Under the pieces are notes generated by a model. It saw nothing but the letters and a program-made list of their open reading frames with translations, made no database searches and was not told the DNA's origin. From positions 1-13,229 of the forward strand of contig JAISRD010000147.1 of NCBI GenBank assembly GCA_031273835.1: a DNA stretch of 13,229 nt, in the 5' to 3' direction. The stretch is from Treponema sp. GTDB lineage: Bacteria > Spirochaetota > Spirochaetia > Treponematales > Breznakiellaceae. Both the position numbers and the translations under genes were made by a program. Every line of letters starts with the position of its first letter. Within the stretch, counting starts at the first letter, position 1. Positions 1 to 5,963 of the stretch are shown piece by piece.

Positions 1-1359
1 AGCGGCGCTCTGGAAAAACGGCAGGCCTTCCTCGACAAAACCCAGTTCCCCAAACTAAAGGAAGAATTCAGAAATTTTCACGCGGCCTTTGCCGCCATCT
101 ACAAAATGATGATCCAGAAACGGCTTATCCACGAGGACCCCTACAAGCACGAAGCCAAGGTGGGCGAGATAGTCGTACCCCCGGCGATCTCCAGCGAAGG
201 GGACAGGATAGATCAGCTGACGATGAACCTTTCAAGCTACGATAACCAGTTGGATTTTCTGGTGAATTTTTCCCAGTTCAGCGTGGACTTTCTTACCATG
301 GACATGATCAGGCGCATTTTGGCCCTGCTAAAATACATAGACTGGACCCGTTTTACCCAGAACGCCGCCCCGACCGGCACCACCGCGGCGGTCTTTGACG
401 TGGTGAACCAGATAAGGATAGGCGGAGACCCCCTGGCGTCCAACGTGCTCAATGAATCCCTTTCCACGCTGAAAAACAATACCGCTTCCATTATGGCCTA
501 CCTCAAGGAAGCGGCCTTTTATAACCGGGAGAACTATAAACTTGAACTGCGGAAAAAACTAACCGGGAATATGCAGGCCGCCGAGGCAAACCAGGGGCAG
601 ATAAAAAAGAAATTCCCCGCCGCCATGCCCGGCAGGCCCTACTACCCCGATTTGGTCGAAGAGGTCATCAAGGAAGATTTTTCCCCCGGCGGGGAAAAGC
701 TCAGGGAGAACGTTCTCAAACAGATAGATATTCCCGAAAAGAAGCCCAAGCTGGTAAAGGCCCCGGTTTCCTTCAAAGTTACCCTTTTGGACGGGCTTTT
801 GGTGATAGGCTCCGCGGCCATCTCCCTAAGCGAACTTGCCCCCCGGCTGGATGAAAACAACCTGATACTCCAGAGCCGCAGGCAGAGTTTCTTTGAAAAG
901 CTCAGGGCCCTCCTGCGGCGTATCTTTAACAAGGAACCCGATCCGGTGATCTATGAGGTTGAATACCTTGATACCGCCAAGGGGACCATGACAAAAGAAA
1001 AGGTCAACTTCCAGTTTTTCAGGGCCGATCTGGATAAAAAGATCCGTTCCTTTTCCTCCCTGGGGGGCCGGGGGGGAAGCACCGCCAAGCTTGAAAGCAT
1101 GGAGGAAAAGCAGCTTCTGGGAATACTGGAAAGGGCCATACGGGACGCCCAGAATATCCATAAGACCCTTAACGGGCTGGATGAATTTTTCAAAGCCGCG
1201 GCTCCCAGGGAATCCAGGGAAAAGATCAAGGGGATCAAGCCCGAACTGGGGGCGATAAAAAACGCCATCATCAAGGCCAATCAAAAGCGCCACGAATACA
1301 GCGCCCAAATCGAAGAAGAGGAACAGCTTAAACGGCTGGGGATCAACCAGGACGACTAG
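1..1359 (+). CDS. Conserved hypothetical spirochete protein, 5' end outside the window
   Basis: The frame is open from the first base of the window to the TAG at 1357-1359 (452 visible residues), so the 5' end is missing. The ATG pair at 106-111 lies inside the reading frame (preceding residues read AFAAIYK) and is not the real start. The visible protein is charged and mostly helical. It has a central hydrophobic stretch around VTLLDGLLVIGSAAISLSEL (about visible residues 259-278) and a Lys/Glu-rich C-terminus ending EEEEQLKRLGINQDD. A short Gly-rich patch (LGGRGGS) lies near residue 355. There is no catalytic motif I recognise. It resembles the Treponema-restricted hypothetical proteins sometimes labelled DUF5312, but that is recall and not verified. 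The next gene follows after 15 nt, so the two are probably co-transcribed. Function unknown. Confidence 0.8.
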   Translation, partial: SGALEKRQAFLDKTQFPKLKEEFRNFHAAFAAIYKMMIQKRLIHEDPYKHEAKVGEIVVPPAISSEGDRIDQLTMNLSSYDNQLDFLVNFSQFSVDFLTMDMIRRILALLKYIDWTRFTQNAAPTGTTAAVFDVVNQIRIGGDPLASNVLNESLSTLKNNTASIMAYLKEAAFYNRENYKLELRKKLTGNMQAAEANQGQIKKKFPAAMPGRPYYPDLVEEVIKEDFSPGGEKLRENVLKQIDIPEKKPKLVKAPVSFKVTLLDGLLVIGSAAISLSELAPRLDENNLILQSRRQSFFEKLRALLRRIFNKEPDPVIYEVEYLDTAKGTMTKEKVNFQFFRADLDKKIRSFSSLGGRGGSTAKLESMEEKQLLGILERAIRDAQNIHKTLNGLDEFFKAAAPRESREKIKGIKPELGAIKNAIIKANQKRHEYSAQIEEEEQLKRLGINQDD

Positions 1360-1364
1360 AGGAG
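1358..1364 (+). promoter_or_regulatory. Shine-Dalgarno that decides the oppA-like start
   Basis: AGAGGAG overlaps the stop codon of the upstream gene. It lies 1 nt from the first ATG (1366) but 10 nt from the second ATG (1375). Only the second spacing is workable, so the protein should begin MNKAGTVFLF and not MISMNKAG. Confidence 0.7.
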
Positions 1365-1374
1365 AATGATATCA

Positions 1375-2985
1375 ATGAATAAAGCAGGAACCGTATTTTT
1401 GTTCACGGCCCTTCTTATGCCGCTCTTGAGGGCGGAGCTTTTTGCCGACCCCGACGGAAAGCTTTTCAAAAAACCCGGCTATGCCGAAACCCGTCCCGGA
1501 GTAATAAACCGTACCGAGCTGACGGCGGTTTTTTCCGGTGAGGAGGCGGAGCTTGATTTCCGCAAATCCTACCTGTCCAGCGAAGCCCAGATCTTTACCG
1601 CCCTGTACGAGGGGCTTTTTTCCTACAACCCCATTACCCTGGAGCCCGTTCCAGCGGCGGCGGCGGCCTGGCAGCTTTCGGAGGATAAAAAGATCTGGAC
1701 CTTTACCATCAGGCAGAACGCCCGTTTCCAGAACGGCGAGCCCTTAAGGGCCGAAGATTTCCGCGCTTCCTGGCTTTCCATGCTGGACCCCAAGCGGAAT
1801 TCCCCCTACTCCTCCCTCTACGACATTATCGAAGGGGCCAGGGATTACCGGCTGGGAAAAACCACCGATCCCGCGGCGGTGGGCATATCCACCGGGGGGG
1901 AAAAGACCCTGATTGTACGGCTCAACGCCCCGGCTTCGTTTTTTCCCAGTATGCTCTGCCATCATTCATTCTGCCCCATCGATCCGGCGGCGGTGGAGGG
2001 GAAAAACGATCCGCTGTCAAACGGCCCCTTTTTTATAAGCGAAAAGGGAAAGGGCTATCTGGTCCTTGAAAAAAACAGCCGTTACTGGGACGCGGACCGG
2101 GTTATACTGACCAAGATCACCGTCAAGTTTACCGAAGACGCCGACGAAGCTTCGGCCCTGTGGAATTCCGGCGAAGCCCGGTGGATTGCGGGAAATGTAA
2201 ATATAGAGGCCCTGACCGACAGGAGCGGCATTGTGGTCAATCCCATGTTCGCCACCCACTACTACTATATACGTTCCCAGGGTATCTGGAAGGATCACCG
2301 CCTCCGGCGGGCCCTGGCTCTGGCCCTGCCCTGGGAGGAGCTGAGGGAGGGGCACATACTGCCCGCGGAAACCCTGGTTTACCGCATGCCCGGCTATCCT
2401 GAAATTGGAGGCCTGGAAACCGACGTGGAAGAGGCCCGGCGCCTGCTTGCCGAAGCGGGCTATCCCGGGGGGGCGGGCCTGCCGGAACTGGTTATACGGA
2501 TCACCCCTTCGGAGGACGCGGACCGCATAGGCAGGCTTATGGCCGCCTCCTGGATGGACAAGCTCGGCATACCGGTAAAACTCGACGTGATTCCCTTTAA
2601 CCGCTATTTTCAGTCCTTAAAACAGGACAATTACCAGGTAGGTTCCACCACCTGGATCGGGGATTTTGCCGATCCCTATACCTTCCTGCAGATGTGGCGG
2701 CGGGATTCAAACCTCAACGACGCCCTCCACGACGACGACGATTATGAGGAGCTGATGGAAAAATCCATGACCGAGGAGGGGCAGGATCGCTTTGCCATAC
2801 TGGGCGAGGCGGAACAGCTGCTCCTTGACCGGGGTACGGTGCTGCCCATTTCCTATTCGCCGGCCCTTAACATCATCGACACCGGCGAGCTGGACGGCTG
2901 GTTCCCCAATGCCCTGGACATACATCCCTTTAAATACTTCCGGTTCAAGGCCTTTAAGCCCCTGCCGGGGGTCGCCCTGAGGTAG
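1375..2985 (+). CDS. Oligopeptide-type ABC transporter substrate-binding protein (SBP_bac_5 family)
   Basis: This is a 536-residue periplasmic solute-binding protein of the OppA/DppA (SBP_bac_5) family, expected to capture peptides and hand them to a membrane ABC permease. It starts with a Sec signal peptide: MNK, then a hydrophobic core to about residue 18, with probable cleavage after Ala20 or Ala24. The family core follows, with WQLSEDKKIWTFTIRQNARF, then NGEPLRAEDF and SWLSMLDP, and later SNGPFFISEKGKGYLVLEKN and RYWDA. The length is normal for the family. No Cys follows the signal peptide, so it lacks a lipobox and should be soluble in the periplasm, unlike many spirochete binding proteins. 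No permease or ATPase gene is nearby, so it must use a transporter encoded elsewhere. Start 1375 is chosen from Shine-Dalgarno spacing. Ligand specificity cannot be told from sequence; nickel or another small ligand is possible. Confidence 0.9.
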   Translation: MNKAGTVFLFTALLMPLLRAELFADPDGKLFKKPGYAETRPGVINRTELTAVFSGEEAELDFRKSYLSSEAQIFTALYEGLFSYNPITLEPVPAAAAAWQLSEDKKIWTFTIRQNARFQNGEPLRAEDFRASWLSMLDPKRNSPYSSLYDIIEGARDYRLGKTTDPAAVGISTGGEKTLIVRLNAPASFFPSMLCHHSFCPIDPAAVEGKNDPLSNGPFFISEKGKGYLVLEKNSRYWDADRVILTKITVKFTEDADEASALWNSGEARWIAGNVNIEALTDRSGIVVNPMFATHYYYIRSQGIWKDHRLRRALALALPWEELREGHILPAETLVYRMPGYPEIGGLETDVEEARRLLAEAGYPGGAGLPELVIRITPSEDADRIGRLMAASWMDKLGIPVKLDVIPFNRYFQSLKQDNYQVGSTTWIGDFADPYTFLQMWRRDSNLNDALHDDDDYEELMEKSMTEEGQDRFAILGEAEQLLLDRGTVLPISYSPALNIIDTGELDGWFPNALDIHPFKYFRFKAFKPLPGVALR

Positions 2986-3013
2986 GTAAAACAAAAAACC
3001 TATGTACGAAACA

Positions 3014-3026
3014 CGGCAAATTGCCG
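3014..3026. promoter_or_regulatory. Perfect palindrome upstream of the carD promoter, possible operator
   Basis: CGGCAAATTGCCG is a perfect 13-bp palindrome around a single central base. It lies between the end of the binding-protein gene and the carD -10 element, centred about 43 bp before the inferred carD start point. It could be a protein-binding site. As RNA it would form only a 4-bp stem with a 5-nt loop, so it is a poor terminator. Confidence 0.3.
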
Positions 3027-3047
3027 CTAGCTTCGTTCCCCGGTTTG

Positions 3048-3056
3048 TGATATAAT
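3048..3056 (+). promoter_or_regulatory. Extended -10 promoter of carD
   Basis: TGATATAAT is a perfect extended -10 element (TG-N-TATAAT). No convincing -35 hexamer lies 16-18 bp upstream, as is usual for extended -10 promoters. Counting 7 bases from the hexamer puts transcription start at 3063-3064, on the third in-frame ATG. Translation would then be leaderless or nearly so. No Shine-Dalgarno is visible. Confidence 0.6.
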
Positions 3057-3063
3057 GGTTATG

Positions 3064-3564
3064 ATGAGCAAGAACGCCAAGGGGTTCCAGGTCGATCAGA
3101 AGGTTGTATACCCCAGCCAGGGGGTGGGGGTGATCAAGGCCATCGAGAATAAGGAATTCAAGAAAGAAGAAATTCTCTATTACCAGATATACATTGAAGT
3201 TTCCGACATGACCATCATGGTTCCGGTGGATAAGGCCGAAGAACTGGGCATACGGTCCATAGTTCCCAGGGATGACGCCCTCAGGGCGCTGGAACTTATA
3301 GGGGAGGCCTTTGATCCCATCCCTTCCGACTGGAAACTCCGGTATCAGATGAATCTGGACCTTCTTAAAAAGGGAAGCGTTACCGATATAGCCGCCATAG
3401 TCCGGTCCCTCTACCACCGGAGCAAAGTAAAGGAACTGCCCATACTGGAGCGGAAACTCTACGATTCGGCGCTGAAACTGCTGGAAGACGAGGTTTCTTT
3501 TTCCCTCCGCAAGCCCAAGGAAGAGGTTGAAACGATGATCTTTAACCGCCTGGAATTGAAGTAA
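3064..3564 (+). CDS. carD: CarD-family RNA polymerase-binding transcription regulator
   Basis: This 166-residue protein has the full CarD layout. The N-terminal RNA polymerase-interacting domain (residues ~8-68) contains VVYPSQGVGVIKAIE and ends in PVDKAEELGIRSIV. The C-terminal helical DNA-contacting domain (~70-166) contains DWKLRYQMNLDLLKKGS with a conserved Trp90. In the family, CarD binds the polymerase beta lobe and stabilises the open promoter complex, the Trp wedging into the minor groove at the -10 edge. Starts at 3055, 3061 and 3064 are all in frame. The TATAAT at 3051-3056 overlaps the first, and transcription should begin near 3063, so ATG 3064 (MSKNAKGFQV) is preferred. There is no Shine-Dalgarno. 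ispD follows after 46 nt. CarD next to isoprenoid genes matches my memory of Treponema pallidum gene order. Confidence 0.92.
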   Translation: MSKNAKGFQVDQKVVYPSQGVGVIKAIENKEFKKEEILYYQIYIEVSDMTIMVPVDKAEELGIRSIVPRDDALRALELIGEAFDPIPSDWKLRYQMNLDLLKKGSVTDIAAIVRSLYHRSKVKELPILERKLYDSALKLLEDEVSFSLRKPKEEVETMIFNRLELK

Positions 3565-3594
3565 GCGCCCCTTTTTTATTTTTCGCTTTACCGG

Positions 3595-3600
3595 TATAGT
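3595..3600 (+). promoter_or_regulatory. Candidate -10 element of ispD
   Basis: TATAGT lies 10 bp before the ispD ATG, which would place transcription start around 3607 with a leader of about 4 nt. The expected -35 position falls in a T-rich run (3572-3577) and is weak. A short T-tract follows carD but has no hairpin, so read-through from carD is also likely. Confidence 0.35.
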
Positions 3601-3610
3601 AACGGATAGA

Positions 3611-4414
3611 ATGAACATCACCGAAGCTTTTCAGGGTGGTCCGGCGCATCCTGGCATTATCGCGGCGGTCATTACGGCAGCCGGTTCTTCAAGCCGCATG
3701 GGAGCGGTGAAAAAAGAGTACCGGCCCCTGGGCGGCGAGCTTGATCGCGACGGAAGGCCCCTTTCGGTGCTGGCAAAGGCCGCCCTGGCCTTTGCCGCCT
3801 GCCCACGGATAGATCTTGCGGTGATTACCGTGCCCACAAACCCGGCGCTGGGGGAATTGGCCGCCCGAAAGGTACTGCCCCGGAGGATACTGGAACCGGA
3901 TTTCCGGCCCCGCTTCCTCTTTGTCGCGGGCGGCCCCACCCGGCGGAGTTCGGTGCACCATGCCCTTACCCTGCTGGACGCGTATAACCCGTCTTTTGTA
4001 CTTATCCACGATGGCGCCCGGCCCTGGACCGATCCTTCCCTGATTGACCAGGTCATTGACACGACCCTGGAACACGGGGCCGCCATCCCCCTGCTCCCCC
4101 TGACGGATACCCCCAAGGAAATAGACGATTCCGGCTTCATTAAACGCCACCTGAGGCGGGCCATGGTGGGGGGCGCCCAGACTCCCCAGGGCTTTGCCTT
4201 TCCGGAAATACTTTCGGCCCACGAGGAAGCGGCGAAACGGGAACGCTGGGAAGGGCGGGTATACACCGACGACGCCGAAATTTGGGGGGAATTTGTGGGT
4301 CCCGTGGCGGCCGTTACCGGTTCGCTGGAAAACCGGAAAATTACCTTCCCTGAGGACCTGGAAATGCTTCCGACGGAAATAATGGAACCGGACAAACTAA
4401 TCGTCAACGATTGA
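3611..4414 (+). CDS. ispD: 2-C-methyl-D-erythritol 4-phosphate cytidylyltransferase
   Basis: IspD transfers CMP from CTP to 2-C-methyl-D-erythritol 4-phosphate, the third step of the MEP isoprenoid pathway, in the cytoplasm. All family motifs are present in its 267 residues: the nucleotide-binding AAGSSSRMG (23-31) with Lys34/35, GGPTRRSSV (107-115), HDGARP (133-138), QTPQGF (190-195), TDDAE (219-223) and KITFPEDL (243-250). It is about 30 residues longer than typical. The excess is an N-terminal extension (MNITEAFQGGPAHPG) and a short loop after KEYRPL. The end overlaps a possible TTG and precedes the ispF ATG by 5 nt, so the two are translationally coupled. I recall IspD and IspF being fused in some Treponema; here they are separate genes. 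Confidence 0.94.
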   Translation: MNITEAFQGGPAHPGIIAAVITAAGSSSRMGAVKKEYRPLGGELDRDGRPLSVLAKAALAFAACPRIDLAVITVPTNPALGELAARKVLPRRILEPDFRPRFLFVAGGPTRRSSVHHALTLLDAYNPSFVLIHDGARPWTDPSLIDQVIDTTLEHGAAIPLLPLTDTPKEIDDSGFIKRHLRRAMVGGAQTPQGFAFPEILSAHEEAAKRERWEGRVYTDDAEIWGEFVGPVAAVTGSLENRKITFPEDLEMLPTEIMEPDKLIVND

Positions 4415-4419
4415 TCCCT

Positions 4420-4908
4420 ATGATCCGCATCGGAATAGGCAGGGACATACACAGGCTTGTTGAGGGGCGGCGTTTTCTCCTGGCCGGAATTGAGCTGCCC
4501 GCCGAAAAGGGCGAACTGGGCCATTCCGACGGCGACGTACTTGCCCACGCGGTAACCGACGCCCTGCTGGGCGCCGCCGCCCTGGGGGATATAGGGGAAT
4601 TCTTTCCCCCCGGGGATCCCCGCTTTAAGGACGCGGATTCCATGGACCTATTGCGCCGGGCCGCGGAATCGGTAAAGCGGGCCGGCTGGGAGCTTATCAA
4701 TATCGACTGCGTGGTGATCTGCGAAAAGCCCGCCATACTCCCCCACCGGGACCGCATACGGGAAGCCCTCGCCGGCGCTTTGGGCCTTGACCCGGAGGCG
4801 GTTTTTGTCAAGGGCAAAACCGCGGAAGGATTGGGCCCCGCAGGGGAAGGGCTGGCGGTGGAGGCGGAAACGGTCTGCCTTTTGGGAAAAAAGGAAGATC
4901 CATATTGA
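4420..4908 (+). CDS. ispF: 2-C-methyl-D-erythritol 2,4-cyclodiphosphate synthase
   Basis: IspF cyclises CDP-ME 2-phosphate to methylerythritol cyclodiphosphate with loss of CMP, the fifth MEP-pathway step, normally as a homotrimer. The 162-residue protein has the usual length. Metal ligands are visible in GIGRDIHRL (Asp9, His11) and in LAHAVTDALLGAAALGDIG (His43). The flexible loop GHSDGDV (34-40) and the C-terminal KGKTAEGLG and AGEGLAVEAETVCLL blocks also match. ATG 4420 is chosen because the family begins MIRIGIG. An in-frame TTG at 4411 overlaps the ispD stop but would only add MIP. There is no Shine-Dalgarno, so translation probably depends on ribosomes finishing ispD. The 3' end overlaps the start of nth by 4 nt. 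Confidence 0.95.
   Translation: MIRIGIGRDIHRLVEGRRFLLAGIELPAEKGELGHSDGDVLAHAVTDALLGAAALGDIGEFFPPGDPRFKDADSMDLLRRAAESVKRAGWELINIDCVVICEKPAILPHRDRIREALAGALGLDPEAVFVKGKTAEGLGPAGEGLAVEAETVCLLGKKEDPY
4891..4897 (+). promoter_or_regulatory. Shine-Dalgarno selecting the TTG start of nth
   Basis: AAGGAAG, inside the end of ispF, sits 7 nt before the TTG at 4905 and 16 nt before the next in-frame ATG (4914). This favours TTG initiation with a TTGA start/stop overlap. Confidence 0.55.
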
Positions 4909-5612
4909 AAGCGATGTTGAAAGTGACGAAAAAAACGGCCGCGGATAAACCCGCCTCCTCCCCGGACTGGGAGGACATAATCGGCAGGCTGAAAAAATGG
5001 CGCAGAGATTTGGAGGACCCTTCGGTCAGCACCGTGGCGGAACGGTACAACAAGGATCCCTGGGCGGTGCTGGTTTCCACGATACTGTCCCTCCGTACCA
5101 AAGACGAGGTTACCCTGAAAACTTCCGGGGCGCTGCTTGCAAAAGCCCCGGATCCGGAAAAACTCTTAACCCTGACGGAAGAAGAAACCGCCGCCCTGGC
5201 CTACCCCGCGGGATTTTACCGGACCAAGGCGGCCAATCTGCGGAAAATCGCCGCCCTGCTCATCGAAAAATACGGCGGAAAGGTCCCCGCGGATCTTGAC
5301 ACCCTCCTGGAACTGCCCGGAGTAGGACGGAAAACCGCAAACCTCGTAATCACCGAGGCCTTTAACAAGCCGGGCATATGCGTGGACATCCACGTCCACC
5401 GGATCTCCAACAGAACAGGCTGGCTGCAATCCGCGGGGCCCGAAGAAACGGAAATGATACTGCGGGACATACTGCCCGGAAAATTCTGGAAACCCATCAA
5501 CCCCCTGCTGGTCCTCTACGGGCAGAAACTCTGCAGGCCCGTGAGCCCCTTCTGTTCCCGCTGCGTCATCAAAGAACACTGCGGGCAAAGGGGGATTGAA
5601 AAATCCCGTTAA
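4905..5612 (+). CDS. nth: Endonuclease III, DNA glycosylase/AP lyase
   Basis: This base-excision repair enzyme removes oxidised pyrimidines and nicks the abasic site by beta-elimination. It has 235 residues. The helix-hairpin-helix LELPGVGRKTANLVI (135-149) carries catalytic Lys143, and VDIHVHRISNR (160-170) carries catalytic Asp161. The C-terminal iron-sulfur loop has the exact C-X6-C-X2-C-X5-C spacing (Cys210, 217, 220, 226), so a [4Fe-4S] cluster is expected. The substrate-side LSLRTKDEVT replaces the LSAQATD of the E. coli enzyme and is nearer to archaeal and eukaryotic forms. The N-terminus has a ~20-residue Lys/Ala-rich extension. The start is TTG at 4905, overlapping the ispF TGA, chosen by Shine-Dalgarno spacing. 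It is the last gene of the rightward operon and converges with the membrane-protein gene that ends at 5649. Confidence 0.94.
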   Translation: MKAMLKVTKKTAADKPASSPDWEDIIGRLKKWRRDLEDPSVSTVAERYNKDPWAVLVSTILSLRTKDEVTLKTSGALLAKAPDPEKLLTLTEEETAALAYPAGFYRTKAANLRKIAALLIEKYGGKVPADLDTLLELPGVGRKTANLVITEAFNKPGICVDIHVHRISNRTGWLQSAGPEETEMILRDILPGKFWKPINPLLVLYGQKLCRPVSPFCSRCVIKEHCGQRGIEKSR

Positions 5613-5648
5613 CCCCCGTGAATTATCCGGAATAAGCCCCAAGCCCTG

Positions 5649-5960
5649 TCAATCGCCGCCATCCTCCGAACCGGAACGCTCCCAATGGGGCTTTGAAACG
5701 GGGTCCTCCTCCTCCGGAGGGGGATTCCGTTCTTCCTCGGCGGCCCTTTCCGCCGCCTCCCTGGCTTTCCGTTCATCCCTGGCCAGTTTGCGGTTGTACA
5801 TAAAGACCGCCAGGGCCGCGAAGATAACGCCGTCCATCAGGTACTTTTCCCATTTTTCAGGCAGGGCCACAATGTTGAAGTGCCTGAGGACGCTGTAAAG
5901 TATAAGCAGCCCCCCCAGCGCGGCGGTAACGATCAAAAGGGCCTTTCTGCTTACTTTCAC
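5649..5960 (-). CDS. Small two-helix membrane protein with acidic C-terminal tail
   Basis: This 103-residue protein is not recognised. It has two predicted membrane helices: residues ~7-24 (ALLIVTAALGGLLILYSV) and ~42-57 (DGVIFAALAVFMY). A strongly charged Arg/Lys/Glu helix follows (NRKLARDERKAREAAERAAE), then a Pro/Glu-rich acidic tail (PPPEEEDP). Positive residues after the second helix suggest both termini are cytoplasmic. The start is GTG at 5958-5960, with AAAGGAG 8 nt upstream overlapping the end of the coiled-coil gene. Only 3 nt separate the two genes, so it is surely in the same operon and may partner the coiled-coil membrane protein. Its 3' end faces the nth stop across 36 bp, with no strong terminator between them. 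Confidence 0.82.
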   Translation of the reverse strand: MKVSRKALLIVTAALGGLLILYSVLRHFNIVALPEKWEKYLMDGVIFAALAVFMYNRKLARDERKAREAAERAAEEERNPPPEEEDPVSKPHWERSGSEDGGD

Positions 5961-5963
5961 CGG

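Noticed and set aside
3567..3586. CCCC followed by a T-rich run after carD
   Set aside because: It resembles a terminator tail but has no upstream GC-rich complementary arm. Read-through to ispD is likely.
2707..3621. 304-codon open frame on the minus strand
   Set aside because: It runs antisense through the binding-protein 3' end and all of carD, both clear genes. Its translation has no family motif.
3631..4548. 305-codon open frame on the minus strand
   Set aside because: It is antisense to ispD, rich in Ser/Arg/Ala, a by-product of GC-rich codon use on the true strand.
5592..5607. GGGATT-GAAA-AATCCC hairpin at the nth stop codon
   Set aside because: The stem is only 6 bp and no T-tract follows, so it is too weak to call a terminator.
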